The notes beneath the pieces were generated by a model. That model was not told the origin of the DNA, did no database searches, and worked only from the letters and a program-made list of their open reading frames with translations. Position numbers and translations under genes: made by a program. Positions 55,525-64,000 of a stretch of DNA of 64,000 nt are shown piece after piece. Every line of letters starts with the position of its first letter. Positions within the stretch are counted from its first letter, which is position 1. Source of the DNA: an uncultured Clostridium sp. (lineage in GTDB: Bacteria > Bacillota > Clostridia > Clostridiales > Clostridiaceae); the NCBI GenBank assembly GCA_903789665.1, contig CAIFEX010000009.1, positions 1-64,000 on the forward strand, given 5' to 3'.

Positions 55525-56841
55525 ATGTCGCAATTGAAAGATGAATTAATAGAAAAATTGGAGAACAGAAAAGCTAGATTGGGTGTAGTTGGTTTAGGTT
55601 ATGTAGGGCTTCCACTTGCTGTAGAGAAGGCAAAAGCAGGATACCAGGTTATCGGATTTGATGTTCAGGATAAAAAAGTCAAATCGGTAAATGAAGGAGT
55701 TAATTATATAGGTGACATAGTGGATTCGGACTTGGAAAGACTGGTAAAAGAGGGGAAACTCAAGGCAACTACTGATTTTAGTTTTGTCAAGGATGTAGAT
55801 GCAGTTTCAATATGTGTTCCAACTCCACTGGATATTTATAAACAGCCGGACATATCCTATGTGGTAAATTCCACTAAAAGTGTTGCAAAATATCTTCACA
55901 GGGGAATGCTTGTAGTACTTGAAAGTACGACTTATCCAGGCACTACGGAAGAAGTATTAAAGCCCATACTTGAAAAGGGTGGATTGAAATGTGGAGAAGA
56001 CTTTTTCCTGGCATTTTCACCGGAAAGGGTGGATCCGGGCAATAAACATTACAAGACTAAAAACACTCCAAAAGTGGTAGGGGGATGTACACCTGAATGT
56101 ACGGAAGTTGCAGCAACTCTCTATAGAAATATACTTGAAAGTGAGATATACACCGTGTCCTGCCCTGCAGTAGCGGAAATGGAAAAGATACTTGAAAATA
56201 CCTTTAGGAATATAAACATAGGTCTTGCCAATGAAATGGCTGTACTTTGCAAGAGAATGGGCATAGATATATGGGAAGTTATAGATGCGGCAAAAACTAA
56301 ACCTTATGGATTTATGGCATTTTATCCTGGACCAGGGTTAGGAGGGCATTGCATACCGCTTGATCCATTCTATCTTTCATGGAAAGCCAAGGAATATGAC
56401 TACCATACAAAATTAATAGAGACCTCCGGAGAAATAAATGATTTTATGCCTGAATTTGTAGTCGACAATGCCATGAAACTTTTAAATCAATATGGAAAGG
56501 CAATGAAAGGATCAAAAGTACTCCTGCTTGGGGTGGCTTATAAGAAGGATATAGATGATATAAGGGAATCTCCAGTTCTTAAGATCATAGATCATCTGAG
56601 GAAAAATGGGGCAAAAATAGTTGTAGACGATCCATTTATTCCTGAATTTAAACGCGGCGGCAAAGTGTATAAAACAGTGAACTGGAAAAATGAGATTGAT
56701 AGTTCGGATATAGTGATTATAACTACGGATCACAGCTGTTATGATTATCAGACCATAGTAGACAGGGCCAAGATAATTTATGATACAAGAAATGCAACAA
56801 GAGATGTAAAAAATAACAGGGAAAAAATCCATAAATTATAA
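55525..56841 (+). CDS. Nucleotide-sugar 6-dehydrogenase, WbpA-like (UDP-GlcNAc type)
   Basis: Oxidises C6 of a UDP-sugar to the uronic acid, two NAD-dependent steps. The 438-residue protein has the Rossmann GVVGLGYVGLPLA at 20-32, VCVPTPLD-like CVPTPLDIYKQPD and SPERVDPG. The catalytic cysteine is in GLGGHCIPLDPFYLSWKAK near 275. The SPERVDPG and GHCIP context and the following genes favour UDP-GlcNAc over UDP-glucose. AGGAGGT precedes the ATG. Confidence 0.9.
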   Translation: MSQLKDELIEKLENRKARLGVVGLGYVGLPLAVEKAKAGYQVIGFDVQDKKVKSVNEGVNYIGDIVDSDLERLVKEGKLKATTDFSFVKDVDAVSICVPTPLDIYKQPDISYVVNSTKSVAKYLHRGMLVVLESTTYPGTTEEVLKPILEKGGLKCGEDFFLAFSPERVDPGNKHYKTKNTPKVVGGCTPECTEVAATLYRNILESEIYTVSCPAVAEMEKILENTFRNINIGLANEMAVLCKRMGIDIWEVIDAAKTKPYGFMAFYPGPGLGGHCIPLDPFYLSWKAKEYDYHTKLIETSGEINDFMPEFVVDNAMKLLNQYGKAMKGSKVLLLGVAYKKDIDDIRESPVLKIIDHLRKNGAKIVVDDPFIPEFKRGGKVYKTVNWKNEIDSSDIVIITTDHSCYDYQTIVDRAKIIYDTRNATRDVKNNREKIHKL

Positions 56842-56873
56842 ATTGAGGGCAATTATTGATAAGAGGTGTTTTT

Positions 56874-57980
56874 ATGAAAAAATTGAAGTTTGCCATTATA
56901 GGGTGCGGCAGGATATCTTATAAGCACGTTGAGGCCCTGGCAGCTAATAGAGAAGAAGCGGTTCTAACTGCAGTGTGTGATATAATCTGTGAAAAGGCCG
57001 AAAAGAGAAAAAATGAATATGTTGATAAAGTGGGAAAAGATCATGTCCCGGCAGTCTATACCGACTATAAGAAAATGCTCAAAGAACAGGATATAGATGT
57101 AGTTACTGTAGCTACTGAAAGCGGATATCATCCCGAGATAGCCATCTACTGTATGAATAATAGGAAAAATGTTATCTGTGAAAAGCCCATGGCACTTTCA
57201 ATACAGGACGCAGATGCGATGATAGTTGCGTCTGAAAAGAACCATGTGAAATTGTGCATATGCCATCAAAACAGGTTTAATAAACCGGTGCAACAGCTTA
57301 GATCGGCAGTAGAACAACATAGATTTGGCAGGCTTATAAATGGAACAGCCAGAATACTGTGGAACAGAAATATGGACTATTATCACCAGGCTTCCTGGCG
57401 TGGAACGTGGAAACTTGACGGGGGTACTTTGATGAACCAGTGTATACACAATATAGATTTGCTTCAGTGGATGATGGGTGGAGAAATTCAAAGTGTATAT
57501 GCACAGTGTGATACTTTTATAAGGGACATAGAGGCAGAGGACTTCGGGGCAATAATAATAAGGTTCAGAAATGGTTCCGTAGGAATAGTGGAAGGCAGTG
57601 CCTGTGTTTATCCAAAAAATTTGGAGGAAACTTTAAGCATATTTGGGGAAAAAGGTACCGTATGTATAGGTGGACTTGCTGTAAACAGGATAGAAACGTG
57701 GAAATTTGCCGATCACAGGAATATAGACGACGAAGTGCTGAAATCTCAAAAGGGAGATCCGGATACTGTATATGGCTTTGGACACATACCTCTTTTCAAA
57801 AATATGATAGATGCTGTGAATAATAATACAAAACCTCTTATAGATGGAAAAGAGGGAAAAAAGGGAATGTCTATTGTTTTGGCGGCTTATAAATCGAGAC
57901 TTACGGGCATGCCTGTTGAATTCCCAATAGGCGATTTTTCAACTCTGGATATGGCGGGAGTTAAAAAAATTAATAAATAG
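56874..57980 (+). CDS. Gfo/Idh/MocA oxidoreductase, WbpB-like
   Basis: The 368-residue NAD-dependent oxidoreductase has FAIIGCGRISYKHVEAL, VICEKPMALS with the catalytic lysine, and GGTLMNQCIHNIDLLQWMMG. In the WbpABEDI pathway this family oxidises C3 of UDP-GlcNAc uronate before transamination. ATG 56874 has AGAGGTG upstream; TTG 56856 is rejected. Confidence 0.88.
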   Translation: MKKLKFAIIGCGRISYKHVEALAANREEAVLTAVCDIICEKAEKRKNEYVDKVGKDHVPAVYTDYKKMLKEQDIDVVTVATESGYHPEIAIYCMNNRKNVICEKPMALSIQDADAMIVASEKNHVKLCICHQNRFNKPVQQLRSAVEQHRFGRLINGTARILWNRNMDYYHQASWRGTWKLDGGTLMNQCIHNIDLLQWMMGGEIQSVYAQCDTFIRDIEAEDFGAIIIRFRNGSVGIVEGSACVYPKNLEETLSIFGEKGTVCIGGLAVNRIETWKFADHRNIDDEVLKSQKGDPDTVYGFGHIPLFKNMIDAVNNNTKPLIDGKEGKKGMSIVLAAYKSRLTGMPVEFPIGDFSTLDMAGVKKINK

Positions 57981-57990
57981 TAATTTGGAG

Positions 57991-58021
57991 TTGAGAATGA
58001 ATGGATCAGTTTCATTCTCAA
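57991..58021 (+). terminator. Hairpin between the wbpB-like and wbpD-like genes
   Basis: TTGAGAATGAA pairs perfectly with TTCATTCTCAA around a nine-base loop; the tail TTCTTAAATAT is only partly T-rich. Possibly a partial terminator. It marks the position where the aminotransferase gene would be expected. Confidence 0.55.
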
Positions 58022-58052
58022 TTCTTAAATATATGAAGGTAGGAGAGTTAAT

Positions 58053-58799
58053 ATGTGTGAGAGATATATATCTAATACTGCAGAAGTTGGCAATAATGTA
58101 ACTATCGGGAAATTTACAGTCTTGGAGGATGGAGTCGTACTTGGAAACAACTGCATTATAGGTCATAATGTAGTGATTCACAAAGGCTGCATTATAGGAA
58201 ATAATGTGAGAATTGACGATAATACCGTTATAGGTAAGGAACCTATGAGATCTGTAAACAGTATATTTAAGGATGACAAAAAGTTTGAACCCACAGTGCT
58301 GAAAGATGGATGCCTTATAGGGGCGGGAACTGTAATTTACTGTGGATGCACCATAGGTGAAAATGTACTTATTGCAGATCTTGCAACTGTAAGGGAAGAT
58401 GTGACTATAGGCGACAGAACTATAATAGGCAGAGGAACTGCTGTGGAGAATTTCTGTAAGGTCGGCTCAAACTGCAAGATTGAAACAAATGTATATATTA
58501 CAGCTTATTCTGAGATTGAGGACAATGTATTCATTGCACCTGGTGTTGTAACTTCAAATGATAATTTTGCAGCCAGATCTAAAGAGAGATATAAGCATTT
58601 TAAGGGAGTAACTGTTAAAAAAGGCGGCAGGATAGGTGTACAGGCAACTGTACTTCCAGGAAAGGTTATAGGGGAAGACGGTTTTGCCGCAGCAGGAAGT
58701 GTGGTTACAAAAGATGTGGAAAAAGCTGTCATAGTTGCAGGAAATCCAGCTGTAAAATTCAGAAATGTTCCTGAAGACCAGCTTCTAAAAAATCAATAA
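58053..58799 (+). CDS. Hexapeptide-repeat N-acetyltransferase, WbpD-like
   Basis: The 248-residue protein is almost entirely left-handed beta-helix hexapeptides (GNNVTIGKFTV, GDRTIIGRGTAVENFCKVG) with PGVVTSNDNF and AGNPAVKFR near the end. The closest role is acetylation of the 3-amino group of UDP-2-acetamido-3-amino-uronate. It is longer than the about 190-residue P. aeruginosa enzyme because of extra N-terminal coils. GTAGGAGAG precedes the ATG. Confidence 0.85.
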   Translation: MCERYISNTAEVGNNVTIGKFTVLEDGVVLGNNCIIGHNVVIHKGCIIGNNVRIDDNTVIGKEPMRSVNSIFKDDKKFEPTVLKDGCLIGAGTVIYCGCTIGENVLIADLATVREDVTIGDRTIIGRGTAVENFCKVGSNCKIETNVYITAYSEIEDNVFIAPGVVTSNDNFAARSKERYKHFKGVTVKKGGRIGVQATVLPGKVIGEDGFAAAGSVVTKDVEKAVIVAGNPAVKFRNVPEDQLLKNQ

Positions 58800-58821
58800 T
58801 AAATTTTACAGGAGGATACAC

Positions 58822-59874
58822 ATGAAGATATTAACAGTTGTGGGAGCGAGACCTCAATTTATTAAGGCTGCTGCTGTTTCCAGAGTAATAAGAAAACATC
58901 ATCGTGAAGTGCTGGTGCATACGGGACAGCATTATGACAGGAATATGTCTAAGGTGTTTTTTGAAGAACTGAATATACCTGAGCCTGATTATAATTTGGG
59001 CGTTGGTTCGGGAAGTCATGGAAGGCAGACCGGGACCATGCTCATAAAACTTGAGGAAGTATATGAAAAAGAGAAACCTGATCTTGTACTTGTTTATGGT
59101 GATACCAATTCAACTCTTGCAGGGGCACTGTGTGCCAGTAAATTATTGATTCCAGTAGCACATGTGGAAGCTGGGCTTAGAAGTTTTAATATGGAAATGC
59201 CGGAGGAACAGAACAGAGTTCTTACAGACCACATTTCAAATATTTTATTTGTGCCGACAAAATCAGCGGAAAAAAACTTAAAGGGCGAGGGAATAAAAAA
59301 GGGTATCTACAATGTGGGAGATGTTATGTTTGATGCTATCTTGGATTTTAAAAAGCTGGCTGAAAATAGAAGCGAAATTATAAGAGATCTGCACTTAGAG
59401 GGCAGGGAATACGTACTTGCTACAATACACAGGGCCGAAAATACAAATCATATAAAAAGACTCGGTGATATAGTCAGTGCATTAAATGAATGCGGAAGAA
59501 CAATAGTACTTCCCCTCCATCCCAGGACTAAGAAATATATGTCCGACTATGGGCTTAAATTCAATAAAAATGTGAAGGTGACAGATCCTGTAGGATATCT
59601 CGAGATGATAAATTTGGAGATGAACTCTCAAAAAATAGTTACGGACAGCGGTGGAGTTCAAAAAGAAGCTTTCTTTATGAAAAAACCCTGCATAACTTTA
59701 AGAGATGAAACGGAATGGGTTGAAACAGTCGAGAATGGTTGGAATAAAATAGTGGGAACTGACAGGAAAAAAATATTGGATGCTATATTGAACTTTACAC
59801 CTTCAAAAAAGCAGGAAAATATATTTGGAGATGGAAAAGCTTCAGTGAAGATTATGAAGGTACTTGATAGGTAG
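58822..59874 (+). CDS. UDP-N-acetylglucosamine 2-epimerase family (WecB/WbpI-like)
   Basis: The 350-residue protein has MKILTVVGARPQFIKAAAVS, HTGQHYDRNMS, HVEAGLRSF, EEQNRVLTDHIS and VTDSGGVQKEAFF, all family signatures. Its place after WbpA-, WbpB- and WbpD-like genes points to WbpI-type epimerisation of UDP-diacetamido-glucuronate to the mannuronate form. Plain UDP-GlcNAc epimerase cannot be excluded. GGAGG lies ahead of the ATG, 22 bases after the previous gene. Confidence 0.88.
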   Translation: MKILTVVGARPQFIKAAAVSRVIRKHHREVLVHTGQHYDRNMSKVFFEELNIPEPDYNLGVGSGSHGRQTGTMLIKLEEVYEKEKPDLVLVYGDTNSTLAGALCASKLLIPVAHVEAGLRSFNMEMPEEQNRVLTDHISNILFVPTKSAEKNLKGEGIKKGIYNVGDVMFDAILDFKKLAENRSEIIRDLHLEGREYVLATIHRAENTNHIKRLGDIVSALNECGRTIVLPLHPRTKKYMSDYGLKFNKNVKVTDPVGYLEMINLEMNSQKIVTDSGGVQKEAFFMKKPCITLRDETEWVETVENGWNKIVGTDRKKILDAILNFTPSKKQENIFGDGKASVKIMKVLDR

Positions 59875-59905
59875 CGTCAGGAAGGGTTGAAATGGAGGTG
59901 GGAGC

Positions 59906-61153
59906 TTGATTTTGGATAGAGTCTTATATCTGCTTGTATGCGCTTATGTGTTGACACTGCCTGTATTGCCGGATGGTATAAAAATACACGGCATTACTTT
60001 TAGTGACTGTATGCTGGCAGTTATTTTACTGCTTTATATGTTGAAAATTATCGGAACGAAGAAATCAAGACATAGATTTTTAATTGGAATAGGGGATTTT
60101 TTCAAGAATTATTTGACTGTATTCATGAGTGTATTTGCAGTTATGATGCTTGTCTCGGTAAGTTATGCTGTGGAAAAAAAGCTTGCTGTCGGTGAAAGCC
60201 TTAGATTTATATCGTATATTGCATTGTTTTTTATGATTAAATATGAGTGGAACAGGAGAGAACTTTTAAATGGAATACTGTGTTCTTACATAGGTTCTGT
60301 AATTATAGTAAGTTTATATGGGATGTATCAGTATTTTACGGGTTTTGGGCTAAGCAACCAATTTAAAAATTATGGATATGCAAAATTTAAAATAACGGCA
60401 AACATGAATAATCCAAATAACCTGGCAGCATTTCTAATAATTGGGATTTTTCCCGTGATTATGTTGTTTATATATGAGCGGAAAAAGATAAGAAAATATT
60501 TCTTTTTAATTCTGGCGATTGTGATGTTTTCAGATTTGATCTTTACAGGATCGAGAAATGCCATTGTTGGAACTGCAGTTGGACTGGTAACTCTTGTTGT
60601 TTTATATAGTTTTAAATTTATCCTGCCGCTTTTGACAGCAGCAGTGATATCGATGCTGCTGCCGGAATTGAGGGCCAGAATCGTGGCAATAGGTGATCCT
60701 GTCCAAAATCAATCCAGAATCTATCTATGGAAAATTGCGGGAAAAATGATAAAGGATCATCCTGTATTTGGTGTAGGAAATGGAAACTATGTAAGCTTAT
60801 ACGATAAATATGTAAGTATATATCCGCAGTATAAATTTTATGGATACAGCAGATGGCCCAGTCACAATTCCTATCTGAAGGTGGAAAGTGAACTTGGAAT
60901 TATAGGAGGTATATCTTTTGCCGGTATTATCATATCTTCACTCATAGGAGTTAGAAATTTTGTCAAAAGCACAAAAAATAAATTTTACAGGTATTTTTAT
61001 ACAGGCTTTTTTGCGTCAATGGTGGCCTTTTATATAATGAATTTGGTTGACAATTTATTTTTTGTACCTAAGACCACTACATATTTCTGGGTTATTTTGG
61101 CAATATCTCAATCTATGATGTATAGGGAAAGACATAAAAGTATATTTTTTTAA
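59906..61153 (+). CDS. O-antigen ligase / polymerase family membrane protein (WaaL-like)
   Basis: The 415-residue protein has about eleven membrane helices and the Wzy_C-type loop with GSRNAIVGTAVGLV, KMIKDHPVFGVGNGNYVSLY and WPSHNSYLKVESELGIIGG. Ligase and polymerase share this signature. A GGAGGTGGGAG site precedes the TTG start. Confidence 0.82.
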   Translation: MILDRVLYLLVCAYVLTLPVLPDGIKIHGITFSDCMLAVILLLYMLKIIGTKKSRHRFLIGIGDFFKNYLTVFMSVFAVMMLVSVSYAVEKKLAVGESLRFISYIALFFMIKYEWNRRELLNGILCSYIGSVIIVSLYGMYQYFTGFGLSNQFKNYGYAKFKITANMNNPNNLAAFLIIGIFPVIMLFIYERKKIRKYFFLILAIVMFSDLIFTGSRNAIVGTAVGLVTLVVLYSFKFILPLLTAAVISMLLPELRARIVAIGDPVQNQSRIYLWKIAGKMIKDHPVFGVGNGNYVSLYDKYVSIYPQYKFYGYSRWPSHNSYLKVESELGIIGGISFAGIIISSLIGVRNFVKSTKNKFYRYFYTGFFASMVAFYIMNLVDNLFFVPKTTTYFWVILAISQSMMYRERHKSIFF

Positions 61154-61179
61154 ATATCTTCTGATTGAAGGTGGAAGCT

Positions 61180-62283
61180 ATGAAAGTATTACAAATTATA
61201 TCTGGGAATGATACGGGCGGCGGCGGAAATCATGTTTTGAATCTGAGCTTTTATTCGAGACGCATGTTTGACTGCACCTTAGGTACTATAGGTGGAGGAG
61301 GACTTTATGAGAGAAGTAAAAGACTTGGTGTGAATACGGTGAAATTCAAGAGAAGCATTACTTATGACAGTTTTATATTGAAATATATAGAGGAGAATAA
61401 GATTGATATTGTAAATTTCCACGGTGCCAGAGCCTTTTTTGTGCATTACTTCCTAAAAAACAAAATAAATATACCTGCGGTTGCCACAGTACATAGTGAT
61501 TTCAGAAAAGATTTTTTAAACAGTAAAATTAAATATAAGATTTTTACACCTTTAAGCAAAGCTGGTTTGAAGAGTTTTGGCAACTATATATGTGTATCCG
61601 ACTATATAAAAGATATTCTAGATGAAGAAAATTTCAGGGGGAAAAAATTTAGGGTCAGCAATGGAATTGCCGGCGATGGGATAGTTCTGAAAAAAGATAG
61701 GAATGGTATAAGGAAAAAATATAATATATCCGATAGGGATTTTGTATATGTAAATGTGGCTAGGATGCACCCTGTAAAAAATCAAATGTCGCTTGTGGAG
61801 GCATTTGGAATTGTCAGAGATAAAGTAAAAAACGTAAAGCTCATTATAGTTGGAGATGGTTCGGAAGAGCTTAAACTGAGGAATTTGATTGTAGATCTGG
61901 CACTGCAGGAAGATGTGATACTTGCAGGATACAGTGAGAATGCCATAGATTTTATGAATGCGGGAGATGTAGGCATATTGACGTCATTTAGCGAAGGCGG
62001 GGCACCTCCTATGGTACTGCTTGAAAGTGCTGCTGTAAAAAAGCCTTTTATAGCTCCCAGAGTCGGTGACATGGATACAATTTTAGATGACGATTCCATA
62101 TTTTTAGTAGATCCGAATTCTGTAGAAGACATAAGTAATAAAATGAAATTGGCTTTTGACAGAAGAGAATACATGCAGGGTATGGGAGAAAGATTGTATG
62201 ATATCTGCAAAAAAAAATTTTCAATGAATAATTTTTGCAGACAGTACAATGATATATACAGCAGGATACTTTCCCAAGAATAG
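61180..62283 (+). CDS. GT4-type glycosyltransferase
   Basis: The 367-residue GT-B enzyme has ISGNDTGGGGNHVLNLSF, VNFHGARAFF, RVSNGIAGDG, NVARMHPVKNQMSLVEAF, VGDGSEELKLR and a donor loop FSEGGAPPMVLLESAAVKKPF. ATG 61180 follows AAGGTGG; the five-codon extension is rejected. It ends 15 bases before the next flippase start. Confidence 0.88.
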   Translation: MKVLQIISGNDTGGGGNHVLNLSFYSRRMFDCTLGTIGGGGLYERSKRLGVNTVKFKRSITYDSFILKYIEENKIDIVNFHGARAFFVHYFLKNKINIPAVATVHSDFRKDFLNSKIKYKIFTPLSKAGLKSFGNYICVSDYIKDILDEENFRGKKFRVSNGIAGDGIVLKKDRNGIRKKYNISDRDFVYVNVARMHPVKNQMSLVEAFGIVRDKVKNVKLIIVGDGSEELKLRNLIVDLALQEDVILAGYSENAIDFMNAGDVGILTSFSEGGAPPMVLLESAAVKKPFIAPRVGDMDTILDDDSIFLVDPNSVEDISNKMKLAFDRREYMQGMGERLYDICKKKFSMNNFCRQYNDIYSRILSQE

Positions 62284-62298
62284 TTGGAAGTGGATAAG

Positions 62299-63849
62299 AT
62301 GGCAGGAAAAAAAGTGATAAAAAGTTCCATTATAGTAATGCTCCTCATAATAGGGGGTAAAATTTTAGCATTAGTGAGAGATGCGCTTATAGCGGACAAA
62401 TTTGGTGCAACTTATATAACTGACATATATAATTTTTCATTGGGATTCGTTTATCTTTTAACTACTATAAGCTATGGACTTACTACAACTTTCATACCGC
62501 TTAATTCGGAACATATTGAACACAGCAGCAGCAGGAAGAGGAATAGGTTTGTGAACAACATTATAAATCTTTCCACCTTTTTTACAATTATAATTACAGC
62601 TTTGCTTATTATATTTTCAAAACAGATAATATATGTATTCGGACATGGATTTACTGCAAATGTAAATATATATAGCCAGGCGGTTGAAATAATCAGAATA
62701 ATGCTGTTGTCCCTTGTATTTGTCACTTTGCAGAGTGTAGTTACAGGAGTGCTTCAGTCTCACAAAAAATTTTATGAACCTGCAGCCATGGCACTGTCTT
62801 CTAATTTGGTCTATATAGTTTATTTGGTATTTTTAACGTCCAAATATGGGATAAAAGGTTTTGCCGTAGCTACTGTAATTGGATTTTTCGTTCAATTTGC
62901 CATAAATGTTCCAAGGTACAGGAAACTTGGGTACAGGTATAAGTTTGTCATGGATATAAAGGACAAAGATGCCCGTTCCATGTTTAAACTGATGGTACCT
63001 ATAATTATAAGTACCTCAGTTGTGCAGTTGAATTTGTTTATAAACAGGTCTTTTGCAAACAATATATATTTTGGAGCTGTTACGGTACTGGATTACTCCA
63101 ACAAGATAAATACCCTGGCTTATGAAGTATTTGCCATAGGAATTGCCATGATCGTATATCCAACTCTTTCGGAGCTGGCAGCAAAGAGAAATATTTTAGA
63201 GTATAAGAAGGCCCTGGTCAATTCTATAAATATAATAATGATAATCATGATACCTGCGGCAATTGCCATAGGGGTATTGAGACATCCTCTTGTAAATTTG
63301 ATCTTTAGACGGGGAGCTTTTAATCTTACAGCTTCAAATTTGACTTCCAGTGCACTTTTATTCTACTGTCCTGCAATGATTGCCTATGGGGTCAGGGATA
63401 TATTGAATAAAGCTTTTTATTCCATTAAAGATGCAAGGACCCCTATGGTAAACAGTTTTATAGGGATAATTGTAAATATAATTATAAATTTTATTCTTGT
63501 AAAATATATGAAAGTTTCCGGGTTGACTTTGGCTACTACGATTTCTACGATTATAACCACAGTACTCATGATGACGAGTTTAAATAAAAAGTTAAACGGA
63601 ATGAATATGAAAAAAATTTTTTCCGGATTTTTAAAGATAAGTTTTTCCTCTGCGATTATGGGTATATTTATATACATTGTAAATTATGTCTGTATGAATG
63701 AGATTTCTTCTTTTATGATGGGCAGTATTTTATCCATTTTTATATCTTTTTTCGCAGGAAGTATAATTTACTTTGTATGTCTTCATTTTACCAAGATTGA
63801 AGAATATGAATATATACTTAAGGCAGTCAGGAACAAAATTGAAGTGTAA
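62299..63849 (+). CDS. MurJ/MviN-family lipid flippase (copy 2)
   Basis: The 516-residue polytopic protein has ALVRDALIADKFGATYITDIYNF, TTTFIPLNSEHIEH, FRRGAFNLTASNLTSSAL and DILNKAFYSIKDARTPM. It is clearly related to copy 1 (shared R-D-A/L start, GAF, R/N-K-AFY segments) but diverged. ATG 62299 follows GGAAGTGG. It lies near a ligase-like gene, suggesting lipid-linked glycan flipping. Confidence 0.88.
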   Translation: MAGKKVIKSSIIVMLLIIGGKILALVRDALIADKFGATYITDIYNFSLGFVYLLTTISYGLTTTFIPLNSEHIEHSSSRKRNRFVNNIINLSTFFTIIITALLIIFSKQIIYVFGHGFTANVNIYSQAVEIIRIMLLSLVFVTLQSVVTGVLQSHKKFYEPAAMALSSNLVYIVYLVFLTSKYGIKGFAVATVIGFFVQFAINVPRYRKLGYRYKFVMDIKDKDARSMFKLMVPIIISTSVVQLNLFINRSFANNIYFGAVTVLDYSNKINTLAYEVFAIGIAMIVYPTLSELAAKRNILEYKKALVNSINIIMIIMIPAAIAIGVLRHPLVNLIFRRGAFNLTASNLTSSALLFYCPAMIAYGVRDILNKAFYSIKDARTPMVNSFIGIIVNIIINFILVKYMKVSGLTLATTISTIITTVLMMTSLNKKLNGMNMKKIFSGFLKISFSSAIMGIFIYIVNYVCMNEISSFMMGSILSIFISFFAGSIIYFVCLHFTKIEEYEYILKAVRNKIEV

Positions 63850-63879
63850 AAAATGCAGTTTGTATTTTGATGGAAGAGG

Positions 63880-64000
63880 GTGGCAGGCATAATAAAAAAG
63901 CGTATTTTAGGCATGGATGTAATAAGAGCTCTTTCGATAATTGCAGTTATATCACTGCATGTTTCGGCAACCGTACTATACAGATGCAGGCCATATTCTT
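63880..64000 (+). CDS. Acyltransferase family protein, truncated by the window edge
   Basis: The frame reads KKRILGMDVIRALSIIAVISLH, the N-terminal start of acyltransferase 3 proteins (conserved D, R and H). The start is unclear: GTG 63880 lies inside the GAGGGTGG ribosome-site-like sequence. The ATA codons at 63889 and 63892 have better spacing, and an in-frame TGA at 63868 rules out anything upstream. Confidence 0.7.
   Translation, partial: MAGIIKKRILGMDVIRALSIIAVISLHVSATVLYRCRPYS

Overview
The window is AT-rich chromosomal DNA of a low-GC Gram-positive endospore former, best matching Clostridium sensu stricto (the C. kluyveri / C. ljungdahlii type is a guess from gene content and style, not from a database search). 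Pointers are the T-box leaders, the infC-rpmI-rplT leader, ytxC next to thrS, murT-gatD, a phosphate butyryltransferase-type enzyme, a collagen-like spore-surface protein and frequent TTG/GTG starts.

Layout. 0.1-2.3 kb: murT-gatD (lipid II amidation), minus strand. 2.3-5.2 kb: pckA and uppP. 5.4-10.4 kb: lysine/diaminopimelate genes asd-dapA-dapB, a metF-type reductase with a structured leader, and a convergent class I/II aminotransferase. 10.5-14.5 kb: a compact ABC exporter plus two-component system whose response regulator lacks the usual conserved lysine. 14.6-15.0 kb: five tRNA genes (Val-Asp-Phe-Gly-Cys, minus strand) behind a perfect consensus promoter. 15.2-24.3 kb: translation block: ytxC, T-box-thrS, leader-infC-rpmI-rplT, T-box-pheS-pheT, zapA.

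24.4-32.3 kb: three glycosyltransferase genes on the plus strand, one of them a TPR-glycosyltransferase-methyltransferase fusion, facing a minus-strand GT2 glycosyltransferase and a large BclA-like collagen protein. This reads as a possible spore-surface glycoprotein and its modification enzymes. 32.5-40.9 kb: U32 protein, mutS2, an FMN-dependent 2-hydroxyacid dehydrogenase, a ptb-like gene, and a convergent Orn/Lys/Arg decarboxylase.

41.1-64.0 kb: a long plus-strand surface-polysaccharide locus. It contains pgcA and galU (UDP-glucose supply), a membrane UDP-sugar 4,6-dehydratase, several glycosyltransferases, a polymerase-like and a ligase-like membrane protein, acyltransferases, two MurJ-family flippases, and a WbpA/WbpB/WbpD/WbpI-like set for a diacetamido-uronic acid. 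The WbpE-type aminotransferase of that set is not in the window. The locus runs off the right edge inside an acyltransferase gene.

I found no insertion sequence, prophage or CRISPR array. The most unusual points are probable non-AUG starts for infC (AUA) and murT (AUU), the Asn-for-Lys response regulator, the three-domain glycosyltransferase fusion beside the collagen protein, the paired MurJ genes, and several strong unexplained hairpins.
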